A DNA stretch of 19,599 nucleotides, from contig DEHU01000302.1 in the NCBI GenBank assembly GCA_002352125.1, positions 1 to 19,599 on the forward strand, written 5' to 3'. Position 1 is the stretch's first letter. Each line of letters opens with the position of its first letter. Source of the stretch: Competibacteraceae bacterium UBA2792. GTDB lineage: Bacteria > Pseudomonadota > Gammaproteobacteria > Competibacterales > Competibacteraceae. The notes below the pieces were generated by a model that was not told where the DNA came from, searched no databases, and was given only the letters and a program-made list of their open reading frames with translations. Both the position numbers and the translations under genes were made by a program. Below, piece by piece: positions 10,260-18,682 of this stretch.

Positions 10260-11784
10260 GTGTTTGACCGGTTTCGACGCCGCGCTGAGCGGCTATCGAC
10301 CCCGCCTGCGGCCGGTCGAAATCGGAGTGGTCGCGGCGGTCGCTCAGGGCGTGGTGCGGGTGCGCGGCCTGCCGGACGTGGCGGCGATGGAAGTGGTCCG
10401 CTTTGCCGATGACTCGCTCGGTATCGCTTTCGATCTGGACGCTGCGGAAGTCGGCGCGGTGTTACTGCGCGATCAGGGCGGCCTGCGGGCTGGCGCATCC
10501 GTGGAGCGCACCGGGCGGGTATTGGATACTCCGGTCGGCGCGGCCTTGCTGGGACGGGTCGTCAACGCGCTCGGCGAACCGCTGGACGACGGCGAACCGA
10601 TCGCGACGAGCGAACGTTGGCCGGTGGAACGGCCCGCGCTGCCGATCCTGGCCCGCGCACCGGTCAGCGTTCCCCTCGCGACCGGCATCAAAGCAGTGGA
10701 TGCCGCCATCCCTATCGGGCGCGGCCAACGGGAACTGATCTTGGGCGACCGCCAGACCGGCAAAACCGCCTTGGCGGTAGACGCCATCCTCAACCAAGCC
10801 GACAGCGGCGTCGTCTGCGTCTATTGCGCTATCGGTCAGCGCGGCGCGGCAGTGGCACAAGTGATCGCCGCCTTGCGCGAGCACGACGCATTATCCTACA
10901 GCGTGGTCGTGGTCGCCGCTGGCGAAGACCCGCCGGGTTTGCAAGCATTCGCACCCTACGCCGCGACCAGCATCGCCGAGTGGTTCATGGCCCAAGGGTG
11001 CGATGTGCTGATCGTGTACGACGACCTGACCCGCCACGCCCAAGCCTACCGGGAGTTGTGCCTGCTGCTGCGCCGTCCGCCGGGACGGGAAGCGTTTCCC
11101 GGCGACATCTTCTATCTGCATTCCCGCCTGCTGGAACGCGCCGCTTGCCGGCGCCCGGAGCACGGCGGCGGTTCGCTGGCGGCGTTGCCCATCGTGGAAA
11201 CCGAAGCGCAAAATCTCGCCGCCTACATTCCCACCAACTTGATCTCGATCACCGACGGCCAGCTTTATCTTTCGCCGATGTTGGCCCGCAAAGGCATCTG
11301 GCCGGCGGTGGATATCGGCAAATCGGTATCGCGGGTCGGCGGCAAGGCGCAGTTGCCGGCTTACCGGGCGGTCGCCGGGGAGTTGCGGCTGGCCTACGCC
11401 CAGTTCGAAGAAATGGAAACCTTCGCCCGTTTCGGCACTCGTCTCGACGATGCCACCCGTCGCGCCATCGACCGGGGGCAACGTTTGCGGGAAACGTTGA
11501 AGCAGCCGCAATACCAACCGTTGCCAGCCGCCGAACAAATCGCGGTGCTGCTGGCCGTCACCCAGGGCGCGTTCGACACCGTACCGCTGGAACGGATCGG
11601 CGAGGCCGAGCGGGCGGTACGAGCGGCGACGGTCGCCCGCTGCGCGGAAATCGGCCGGCGAATCGCGGCAGGCGCCGATCCGAGCGAAGAGGACCGCAAC
11701 GCCTTGCTCGCCGTCGCCCGCGCGGCGCTGGAGAATTTATCCGCTCCCGCTCCCAACTCCTCGCCCGGTAGGCGAGCGCAGTAG
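10252..11784 (+). CDS. atpA: N-type ATPase alpha subunit
   Basis: A 510-residue nucleotide-binding subunit of the N1 sector. Walker A is GDRQTGKT (165-172); [17 protein letters not shown] is the Walker B region; [11 protein letters not shown] is a family motif and SVSRVGG carries the arginine finger at R361. The N-terminal helix is short, and the barrel begins [18 protein letters not shown]. The last dozen residues are serine- and proline-rich and unconserved. The ATG at 10252 overlaps the atpF stop by eight bases. Ten bases separate it from atpG. Confidence 0.95.
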   Translation: MNECLTGFDAALSGYRPRLRPVEIGVVAAVAQGVVRVRGLPDVAAMEVVRFADDSLGIAFDLDAAEVGAVLLRDQGGLRAGASVERTGRVLDTPVGAALLGRVVNALGEPLDDGEPIATSERWPVERPALPILARAPVSVPLATGIKAVDAAIPIGRGQRELILGDRQTGKTALAVDAILNQADSGVVCVYCAIGQRGAAVAQVIAALREHDALSYSVVVVAAGEDPPGLQAFAPYAATSIAEWFMAQGCDVLIVYDDLTRHAQAYRELCLLLRRPPGREAFPGDIFYLHSRLLERAACRRPEHGGGSLAALPIVETEAQNLAAYIPTNLISITDGQLYLSPMLARKGIWPAVDIGKSVSRVGGKAQLPAYRAVAGELRLAYAQFEEMETFARFGTRLDDATRRAIDRGQRLRETLKQPQYQPLPAAEQIAVLLAVTQGAFDTVPLERIGEAERAVRAATVARCAEIGRRIAAGADPSEEDRNALLAVARAALENLSAPAPNSSPGRRAQ

Positions 11785-11794
11785 ACCCCGCGCC

Positions 11795-12724
11795 ATGCCG
11801 ACGCTGGAGAGTCTGCGTCGCACCGTTGCCACGGTGGAAAACCTGCAAGGCATTGTCCGCACCATGAAAACCTTGGCGGCGGTGAGCATCCATCAATACG
11901 AACGGGCGGTCGCAGCGGTCGCTGACTACGAGCGAGCGGTGCGGCTCGGGCTGGCGGCACTGCTAAACGATGCATCCCCTATCCACCCCCAACCCGGCCC
12001 TCTATCGCCGAGGCGGCACAATCGCGCGGTCGGCGTGGTGGCGTTCGGTTCCGATCATGGCTTGTGCGGGCGGTTCAACGAAGATTTGGCCGAACACGTC
12101 CGCGCCGTACTGGCCGAATCCCCCGCGCCCGATCACCGCATCCTGGCGGTCGGGGTGCGCCTGGCGGCGGCGCTGGAGCATCTGAGCCTGATCCCGGAGG
12201 AGACCTTTTATACGCCGGCCGCCGCGACCGGCATCGTGCACGTCCTGCGGCAACTGTTGCCGGCGCTGGAGCGATGGCAGCACGCGGGCGTCGAACGGCT
12301 GCTATTGTGCCAGCAGAGCCCGCAAGTCGGGATGCATCCGACGCCGCGCACGCTGGTGCTGTTGCCGCTCGATCCGGCCGCGTTTCAAAACCCCTGGCCG
12401 TGGCCACGACGTTCGTCGCCCGGCCATTACGGTGACCGGGCATCTTTGTCGACCACCCTGCTAAGCGAATGGCTGTTCATCGCCTTCTTCCGCGCCTGCG
12501 CCGAATCCCTGGCCAGCGAACACGCCAGCCGCTTGCTGGCTATGCAGAACGCCGAGCGCAACATCGAAGACAAATTGGCGACGCTGCACACGCTCTATCA
12601 CCAGCAACGGCAAGAAGCTATCACCGCCGAGCTATTGGATGTCGTCGTCGGTTTCGAGGCGCTGTTGAATCGATCCCCAGACAGAGGCGAATCCACCGAA
12701 CATTCGAGGATCGACCGAAATTGA
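11795..12724 (+). CDS. atpG: N-type ATPase gamma subunit
   Basis: A 309-residue central-stalk subunit. The N-terminal helix MPTLESLRRTVATVENLQGI with VRTMKTLAAVSI, the Rossmann-like core VVAFGSDHGLCGRFNE, and the C-terminal helix MQNAERNIEDKLATLHTLYH followed by QEAITAELLDVVVGFEALL are the gamma signatures. It is slightly longer than F-type gamma, as in other N-ATPases, and ends with about 20 hydrophilic unconserved residues. It is the last subunit gene. The giant gene starts 13 bases after its stop on the same strand, so readthrough transcription is likely. Confidence 0.93.
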   Translation: MPTLESLRRTVATVENLQGIVRTMKTLAAVSIHQYERAVAAVADYERAVRLGLAALLNDASPIHPQPGPLSPRRHNRAVGVVAFGSDHGLCGRFNEDLAEHVRAVLAESPAPDHRILAVGVRLAAALEHLSLIPEETFYTPAAATGIVHVLRQLLPALERWQHAGVERLLLCQQSPQVGMHPTPRTLVLLPLDPAAFQNPWPWPRRSSPGHYGDRASLSTTLLSEWLFIAFFRACAESLASEHASRLLAMQNAERNIEDKLATLHTLYHQQRQEAITAELLDVVVGFEALLNRSPDRGESTEHSRIDRN

Positions 12725-12728
12725 GGTG
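12723..12728 (+). promoter_or_regulatory. Ribosome-binding site deciding the giant gene's start
   Basis: GAGGTG lies nine bases before the ATG at 12738 and overlaps the end of atpG. It favours this ATG over the GTG at 12726, which is itself part of the site and would add four residues. Confidence 0.6.
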
Positions 12729-12737
12729 ACCCGCGAT

Positions 12738-15700
12738 ATGGATACGAAACAGCGATTTCTGCCGTTGCTTGCAGCGCTGGAAAAGCGCGGCGTAGAGCAC
12801 GACATTCGGGAAGAAGTCGTTGCCGACATAATGCTGCACGAAATAGATCTCATTTACTGGAACGAGGCCGACAAAGAGCGGATCGCATTGCATGCATTTT
12901 TGCTCGCCCGCGCCAGATCGCTGCTACAGGATTCGTTAGCGAAAGATCCGGACTCCGATGGGCGGGATATCCTCGAACAACACATTCGGGAAATCGACGA
13001 GCATTTCAGCGCGCATCATTGGCCCACAACTATCTCCGGGGACGACCCGGCATTGCTTTATCAGTTGTGGCAACAACAAAAAATTGCACGCGCTGCCACA
13101 AGCCGAATTGCCGACCCAACCGCTCGATCGGCGAGCGTTCTCGGTTTGCGGAGCGAGAACAACCGTATTCTGCGCCTTCTTCTAAAATTTCCCGCGACGG
13201 TATCTCCTCAAGGAACCTTCGAGCCAGTGGAAACCGGCGATTTGGCCGCCGCGCTCTCGCGAGAAACCAACAGATACGCCAAAACCGTCATTGTTGAAGA
13301 ATTACAAGCGCGTTACCCTGTCGCATACGATTATCTGGCGAGACTATACGAACATCGACATATCGTTAGGCTCGATCAGTTGATCGATCTAAAAAAAATG
13401 AGCAGCCGAGGATTTTTGAATTCCACGATCCAAACCGAGATTGCCCTCATAACCCTGATCGACAATTTGACTATCGCTTGGAAGGCAATCGGCAAACAAG
13501 AACTTACAAGAATCACGGGATCATGGGATTCATTAAATCAGATAAAATTGATAGCCGTTCAAGACTTCTATAACCCCGGATTCAATTTGGGCGGTTATCA
13601 ATTGACTTATCCCGTAGAATACTCTGAATCGCAGATGCCGCTCTGGATGCAAGATAATACATCGGGCGAATTAAGAACTGAAAACGATAGCGATATTGGA
13701 ACCTATATCCTGTTCTCGGACACTTCCAGCGATACCGCAATCAACGATGAGGCCAAGAAAAAACTGCGGGAGCAGTACACTCATATCCAGAATCACCTGA
13801 TCAAGCCAAACTACGACGCTCTCCAGTTAATTGTCGCCCATTCCGACAGAATGACCAAGAGGACGGCGCAGACCATCGTTTCCTTGCTGGCCGCGATGGT
13901 GGAAGCATATCGGCAAGTTGCGACCCCCACCAAGGGGGATGCGGTTTTCAAGCAATACAACTCGCTTGCGCGAGAGCTGGATCAATCTTGGGAAGGGCTA
14001 TCTCAAAACGAAGATTTACCGGCTTTTCTAAAAAATAAAATCATCAAACTCACTAAGTCCTCGCTCGCCAAAATCAATACTGTTCACTCGATGATACGGT
14101 ATTTGCACGAGGCCGGGAACAAGGCGCTCGAAGAACGCATGATTTCGGCCCGAGCAAACATTACGATCACGGTCGGTCGTATCCGGGCGGACGAAACCAA
14201 AGAGATTCGATTGGCTAAACTGGACGATGCACCGATCATCGTCAATGGCTTGATCCGTCATCGTGCAATTGCGGCAATCGTGCGAGCGGCCCGCCGAACG
14301 CCGGCACCGATCCCCGGCACCTTCATCGTGACCGATCGCTACATTATTTACAGCACGCGCCTTGGCGAACATCGCGTGGAGTTTTCCGCCAATATCGAAC
14401 AGCCGGACCATGAAGGATTTGTCCGGTTACAAAGCTATCAGGGTGGTGTAGAAATCGAACAGCAATTACGAGGGGCTTTCGTCGAAAAAGTTCTCAAAGA
14501 AACCGGCATGACGGTTCAAGCCAAGCAGGATGGCCTCGTGGATTGGTTGGTCAGCGGAGTTTTTGACAAAGATCACGGCGCGCGGACGGTCAAACAAATC
14601 GAACATGCCGCGATACGGATATTACGTTTAATATGGTCTCTGCGCGATTTGGACTATGCTATGGTCTATATTTTTTCGCGGGAAATTCTATCAAAAAGTG
14701 ATGGGGAAAAAGTAACCTCTGGCGAAATCAATCGATTTGCAGCTTCATTCGCAACCATGTTTCTGGTCGAGGGATCAATTCCACTCTCGTATAAAGGCTA
14801 TGGTATGCCGCTCGCAGCCTACTGCGAGCATGTCGGGCCCAGGATTTTACAGGAATACCAAGCGTATTGTTCCGAGGAACGGCGGATGGCCCGCCATCGT
14901 CTATATTTCACAATCAACGCCTCGTTGCGAGAAGTTGGGCTGCCTACCATTAAACCGGGCAAGGGCGGAATCGGGCAAGCGATCATCGACGAATACTTCG
15001 GCCATCCCCTGCGCAATGCTTTGGGGCGAGGAGAATTGCGCTGCAATGCCCGAGGATTTATCGAAAAGAATCCAGATTATCAACCATCCAGGGACATTGT
15101 CGGCACGGTCGTGACCCACGAGAATCAGGCATTGCGAATGGCGGCCTTGCTGAAGATGACCGACTTGTATTTAGACTTTAACACGATTGGCGGTATCGAC
15201 CAGCTCACGCTGATGAGAGCCGAACAAGAGATAGCGCCCAACGAATGGTTAGTGGTGTACGGCTTGGCCGACGAAGACAATCGGACGCTTTTGTACGCAT
15301 TCAGTCAATACTTGACAGCACGGGGAGACGGAGCTTGGCTTTCTCTCGCCAAGCTCCGGAAAATATTGCGTAAAGCGGGCTTTGCCGCGCCAGCGGAAAT
15401 TCATGTTTCAGGATTCCAAAAGACCATCTCTCATCGCATGTTAATTGGGCAGCCACGCCAACAGAACAGGATCATCGGCACGTCTATCAGGGGTTTATCG
15501 GCTTCAATTGGAGATGGATCCGTCCGCATCGGGCGCATTACCTTCGACCGTAACTATTATTCTAATCCCGAAACGCGTATTGGGCGCGTTTTGTTGGTTC
15601 CCTTTACAACCCCCGAAGATATCGAAGCGATCCGAACCGCTGAAGCAGTCCTGGTGACCAGTGGAGGATTATTGAGTCATGCCGGCGTCACGACTCGGGA

Positions 15701-18155
15701 ATTTGCCATCCCCGCCCTGATTATTCCTCATGCCGAATGGATGCAATCACCCGAAGAAACCGTGGTTCGTCTGGAAGAAAGACACCCCGGACAGATGACA
15801 AAATCGGTAGAGGGTTTTTGGGTGAGCGACTCGATGGTATCGGAAACGGTCGAGGTACGCGATGGGGACATGGTTTTGGTTTGGACATCGCAGGGTATAG
15901 TGTCGATTATCTCCATGGGCGGAGACTATCGCGAACAAGCATACAACTTAATTCAGAATATCTTGTCGGGGAAAAACACCTTCGAAGATCTTGAATTCTG
16001 GTTGGAAAAAATTTCTTCCAGCGTCGATTCACATAGCCATCGGGAGCAGATGATAGCCGATATTCTCGGTTTGGTTTTAGCCGAGTCGCTGTGGAACAAG
16101 CGTATTAGCTCTACCGTTCGCAAGCAATTTATCGATGTCCTGCAACACGCCTGCTCTGGCATACGGGCCGATGGCGCCCCGATCACGCTACCCACAAAAA
16201 GCGTCGCTCACATCAATATGATCGTGAAGCGGCTGTTGGAGCATACTTTTAGAGAACTCGAAGCGCTATTGTCGGAAATAGAAAACAATTTATCGAGAGT
16301 CAAAGTCTTATGGAGAGCGGTGAACATTATCGCGATGATCGAGCGCCAGTGGGCGCAAGCCATGACCTTGATAACGAGTTTAAATTTATCGAACGAACAA
16401 CTGCGATCATTCGAGCATCGCATCGATCAGTTACGCCGGCATCCCCGGCTGGCCTTACTCAAAGCATCGGTTTTGCACGACGTGGAAACTTTGTCGGCAA
16501 GAAGCTTGACTGAAGAGAATTTGCCGCTTATACGCCAAACTTTACGCCGGTTGGGTTATATAAAAAGACAAATCATTGGTCCTAAAATCCTGTTTGTTTG
16601 TACCGCCAATGTTGACCGTAGCCCTATGGCAGAGTTTCTATTAAAAAAAATACTTTTCGATAAAAAGATTGGTGGCGTTGACGTTACGTCACGCGGCGTC
16701 GCCGCGACCGATAACCAGCCCATGTCGAAAATAGGCCAAGCCCTCCTGCTTGCCGAAAATGGGGTACATGCCGAAACCCATTGCAGCAAAAAGATCGATG
16801 AAACAGATGTTCGCGAAGCCGATATTATCTTGGTGATGGAACAGTTTCATATGCAATTCCTGAAAGAAAAATATCCATTTGCGATAGCAAAGATTCACTT
16901 GCTAAGCGATTATGGTGGCATACGCGAACTGGGTGATATCAAGGATCCAGCGGGCCAACCGGAAGAAGCTCATTACCGGATGAAGCGAGAAATGGAGTTA
17001 TCCATCAATGGGACTCTCAACCGGATGAGAGAAGAAGGATTTTTGGCAAAAGCGATGACTGCTCATTTACAGGCCAAAGCCAGCGAATTGGCGAAAGCCA
17101 AAAGAGAAAGAATTGCCAAATTCCGGAGGGCGGTACTCTCTCTTGATGAAGTTGATGCCGATACCGTCGAACTGGTGGGTGGTAAAGGCGCCAACCTCGG
17201 AGAAATTGCCCATCTCGCTAGACAGCATGGCGCTCAAGTCCCTCAGGCGCTCATGGTGACGACTTTCGCTTTCCAACAGTTTCTGGAAGAAAACGATTTA
17301 CAAGATACCCACGCCCGGATTTCGGCAGCTATCGATGCCATTCTCGTGACCAAACCGATTTTAGATGAAGACCAACGTAGGCAAGTCGTGGAATTGTCGG
17401 AGCAAATTCGCAATTTGATCTTTCGGGGTAACCTGGATGCCACGACGGGCATCGGAAGAGAAATTATGGAGGCGGTCGATGCTTGCAGCTTAAAAAATAC
17501 CAGCTTGAGCGTGCGGTCTTCCGGCCTTCAGGAAGACACCGAAGAAGCCACGTTCGCCGGGGCGGCGGAGACGTATTTGTACGTTAATGCCGACGAACTG
17601 TTGGAACGGATAAAATCGGTGTGGATGTCGTTTTGGTTGATCAGAGGTCTATTGTATCGAAGCAACCGGATTATTCGGCAAGGGCCAATTAAACCGGCGG
17701 TTGTCATACAAAAGATGTTTGATTCCCAAGTCTCCGGCGTCATGTTCACGACCGATCCGGTCAGCGGCCGGGATGTCATCGTCATCGAAGCAGGTTATGG
17801 GCTGGGAGAAGGAGTCGTTTCAGGATTGGTGGATGTGGATCGATACTATGTTAACAAGTTCGATGGTTCGGTCATCGATATGCATATCGGGAAAAAAGCG
17901 TTCAAAGTTGTCCCGCATCCCTCCGGGAAAGGGACAGCGATAGAACCCGTCGACAACGATCTGCGCGAAGTTCCCTGCCTAACGAAAGAGGACATCAAGA
18001 TCAAAATCGCTATGGCGCTGGAAGAATATTATGCCTTGTCGCAGGACATCGAATTTGGAATCGCCGATGGCAAGGTTTGCATTCTGCAAACCCGGCCCAT
18101 TACCACGCGGCTATCCAGCGAACGAACTTTTCCGTTTGCCGGGGCAAAAGTCTGA
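12738..18155 (+). CDS. Giant dikinase-like phosphotransferase with internal LMW tyrosine-phosphatase domain
   Basis: A 1805-residue soluble protein without signal peptide or membrane segments. Residues 1 to about 915 are unrecognised, mostly helical. About 920-1060 is a PEP-utiliser swivelling domain (RGLSASIGDGSVRIGRI, then SGGLLSHAGVTTREFAIPAL with phospho-acceptor H981). About 1060-1280 is a helical linker. About 1284-1430 is a complete low-molecular-weight tyrosine phosphatase: P-loop CTANVDRS with C1288 and R1294, ADIILVME, and general acid D1403 in KDPAG. A charged helix follows, then a PPDK/PEP-synthase ATP-grasp domain (1462-1790) with GGKGAN (K1483), SVRSSG (R1593), MFTTDPVSG and QTRP. 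The PEP/pyruvate barrel is missing, so it is not PEP synthase. ATP should phosphorylate H981, which passes phosphate to an unknown acceptor; the phosphatase could reverse this. Lower GC than its neighbours. Domain calls are strong; the function is open. Confidence 0.85.
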   Translation: MDTKQRFLPLLAALEKRGVEHDIREEVVADIMLHEIDLIYWNEADKERIALHAFLLARARSLLQDSLAKDPDSDGRDILEQHIREIDEHFSAHHWPTTISGDDPALLYQLWQQQKIARAATSRIADPTARSASVLGLRSENNRILRLLLKFPATVSPQGTFEPVETGDLAAALSRETNRYAKTVIVEELQARYPVAYDYLARLYEHRHIVRLDQLIDLKKMSSRGFLNSTIQTEIALITLIDNLTIAWKAIGKQELTRITGSWDSLNQIKLIAVQDFYNPGFNLGGYQLTYPVEYSESQMPLWMQDNTSGELRTENDSDIGTYILFSDTSSDTAINDEAKKKLREQYTHIQNHLIKPNYDALQLIVAHSDRMTKRTAQTIVSLLAAMVEAYRQVATPTKGDAVFKQYNSLARELDQSWEGLSQNEDLPAFLKNKIIKLTKSSLAKINTVHSMIRYLHEAGNKALEERMISARANITITVGRIRADETKEIRLAKLDDAPIIVNGLIRHRAIAAIVRAARRTPAPIPGTFIVTDRYIIYSTRLGEHRVEFSANIEQPDHEGFVRLQSYQGGVEIEQQLRGAFVEKVLKETGMTVQAKQDGLVDWLVSGVFDKDHGARTVKQIEHAAIRILRLIWSLRDLDYAMVYIFSREILSKSDGEKVTSGEINRFAASFATMFLVEGSIPLSYKGYGMPLAAYCEHVGPRILQEYQAYCSEERRMARHRLYFTINASLREVGLPTIKPGKGGIGQAIIDEYFGHPLRNALGRGELRCNARGFIEKNPDYQPSRDIVGTVVTHENQALRMAALLKMTDLYLDFNTIGGIDQLTLMRAEQEIAPNEWLVVYGLADEDNRTLLYAFSQYLTARGDGAWLSLAKLRKILRKAGFAAPAEIHVSGFQKTISHRMLIGQPRQQNRIIGTSIRGLSASIGDGSVRIGRITFDRNYYSNPETRIGRVLLVPFTTPEDIEAIRTAEAVLVTSGGLLSHAGVTTREFAIPALIIPHAEWMQSPEETVVRLEERHPGQMTKSVEGFWVSDSMVSETVEVRDGDMVLVWTSQGIVSIISMGGDYREQAYNLIQNILSGKNTFEDLEFWLEKISSSVDSHSHREQMIADILGLVLAESLWNKRISSTVRKQFIDVLQHACSGIRADGAPITLPTKSVAHINMIVKRLLEHTFRELEALLSEIENNLSRVKVLWRAVNIIAMIERQWAQAMTLITSLNLSNEQLRSFEHRIDQLRRHPRLALLKASVLHDVETLSARSLTEENLPLIRQTLRRLGYIKRQIIGPKILFVCTANVDRSPMAEFLLKKILFDKKIGGVDVTSRGVAATDNQPMSKIGQALLLAENGVHAETHCSKKIDETDVREADIILVMEQFHMQFLKEKYPFAIAKIHLLSDYGGIRELGDIKDPAGQPEEAHYRMKREMELSINGTLNRMREEGFLAKAMTAHLQAKASELAKAKRERIAKFRRAVLSLDEVDADTVELVGGKGANLGEIAHLARQHGAQVPQALMVTTFAFQQFLEENDLQDTHARISAAIDAILVTKPILDEDQRRQVVELSEQIRNLIFRGNLDATTGIGREIMEAVDACSLKNTSLSVRSSGLQEDTEEATFAGAAETYLYVNADELLERIKSVWMSFWLIRGLLYRSNRIIRQGPIKPAVVIQKMFDSQVSGVMFTTDPVSGRDVIVIEAGYGLGEGVVSGLVDVDRYYVNKFDGSVIDMHIGKKAFKVVPHPSGKGTAIEPVDNDLREVPCLTKEDIKIKIAMALEEYYALSQDIEFGIADGKVCILQTRPITTRLSSERTFPFAGAKV

Positions 18156-18192
18156 ATCGGGTACCTACCCCGCTTGGACTCGCTTGTCTGCC

Positions 18193-18215
18193 CCATGACC
18201 TAAAACTGGTCAGGG
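18193..18215. terminator. Weak hairpin after the giant gene
   Basis: TGACC (18196-18200) and GGTCA (18208-18212) can pair around a seven-base loop; the stem extends to eight pairs with one mismatch. There is no T-run on either strand, so it is only a possible terminator. It lies 38 bases past the stop codon. Confidence 0.22.
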
Positions 18216-18286
18216 TGGCAAATCGACGGCGGCGGTCTCATCGCGCGGCAGGTCGCGGGCGAATTTGCGCAGCATGGTGTTGGGGA

Positions 18287-18315
18287 TTGTATAGACCCAA
18301 ACATTTCTATATATT
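18287..18315 (+). promoter_or_regulatory. arsR: Predicted arsR promoter, possibly leaderless
   Basis: TTGTAT (18287-18292) and TATATT (18310-18315) are 17 bases apart; the -10 matches the consensus at five of six positions. Transcription would begin about 18322-18323, at the arsR ATG itself. No Shine-Dalgarno precedes that ATG, which agrees with a leaderless transcript. Confidence 0.5.
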
Positions 18316-18318
18316 TGG
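18297..18318. promoter_or_regulatory. Candidate ArsR operator
   Basis: An inverted repeat with arms CCAAA (18297-18301) and TTTGG (18314-18318) and an AT-rich centre of 12 bases. It covers the predicted -10 box and ends five bases before the arsR start, so a bound ArsR dimer would block the promoter. AT-rich dyads at this place are usual for ArsR-type autorepression. Confidence 0.5.
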
Positions 18319-18322
18319 AATT

Positions 18323-18682
18323 ATGGAATTATCAACCGCTATCGCCGTGCTCGGCGCGCTCGCGCAGGAAACTCGCCTACAAATTTTCCGCCATCTGGCC
18401 CAGGCCGGACCGCAACCCGCCGGCCAGGTGGGCGAACGCTTCGGCCTGCCGCTGGCGACGCTGTCGTTTCACCTGAAAACCTTGCAGCAGGCCGGCCTGC
18501 TCGATTGCCGCCGCGAGGGCCGGCAATTGATTTACGGTGCCCGTTGCGACGTGATCGTCGAGTTGATGGCGTACTTGACGGAACACTGTTGCAACCTGCC
18601 CGCAGTCGATCTTGCGGCCTGCATTCCCATTGAAACCAAACTGGACGAAACCGGCCAGACCGTGCGGGAGAACAACCGATGA
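18323..18682 (+). CDS. arsR: ArsR-family arsenite-responsive repressor
   Basis: A 119-residue winged-helix repressor that leaves DNA when As(III) or Sb(III) binds. LGALAQETRLQIFRHL, the recognition helix LATLSFHLKTLQQAGLL and the wing CRREGRQLIYGA are SmtB/ArsR signatures. There is no ELCVCDL-type cysteine pair in the recognition helix; instead C89 and C90 lie together near the end with C100 ten residues on, resembling the C-terminal cysteine triad of the Acidithiobacillus-type ArsR. The start at 18323 is set by the family length and by the promoter; the frame is open upstream but not conserved there. The stop overlaps the ACR3 start as ATGA, so the two are coupled. Confidence 0.93.
   Translation: MELSTAIAVLGALAQETRLQIFRHLAQAGPQPAGQVGERFGLPLATLSFHLKTLQQAGLLDCRREGRQLIYGARCDVIVELMAYLTEHCCNLPAVDLAACIPIETKLDETGQTVRENNR

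Larger units (their letters stand above)
18210..18322 (-). pseudogene. Possible 3' remnant of a minus-strand gene
   Basis: On the minus strand a frame is open from just inside the arsR start to a TGA at 18212-18210, reading in part VYTIPNTMLRKFARDLPRDE and ending AAVDLPP. From its internal ATG at 18275, 17 of 21 sense codons end in G or C, like the genes nearby and unlike random spacer. I do not recognise the family. It is too short to be a gene and overlaps the arsR promoter, so it may be the tail of a gene truncated by rearrangement. Confidence 0.25.

Noticed and set aside
16581..17030. The phosphatase-fold domain as an arsenate reductase, given the arsenic genes downstream
   Set aside because: Thioredoxin-linked ArsC needs two further cysteines in a redox helix after the P-loop; only one other cysteine (in THCSKK) is seen in the domain, while the tyrosine-phosphatase acid D1403 is in place.
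12738..18155. Annotation as phosphoenolpyruvate synthase (ppsA)
   Set aside because: The ATP-grasp and histidine domains fit, but their order is reversed, a phosphatase domain lies between, and the PEP/pyruvate-binding barrel with its conserved motifs is absent.
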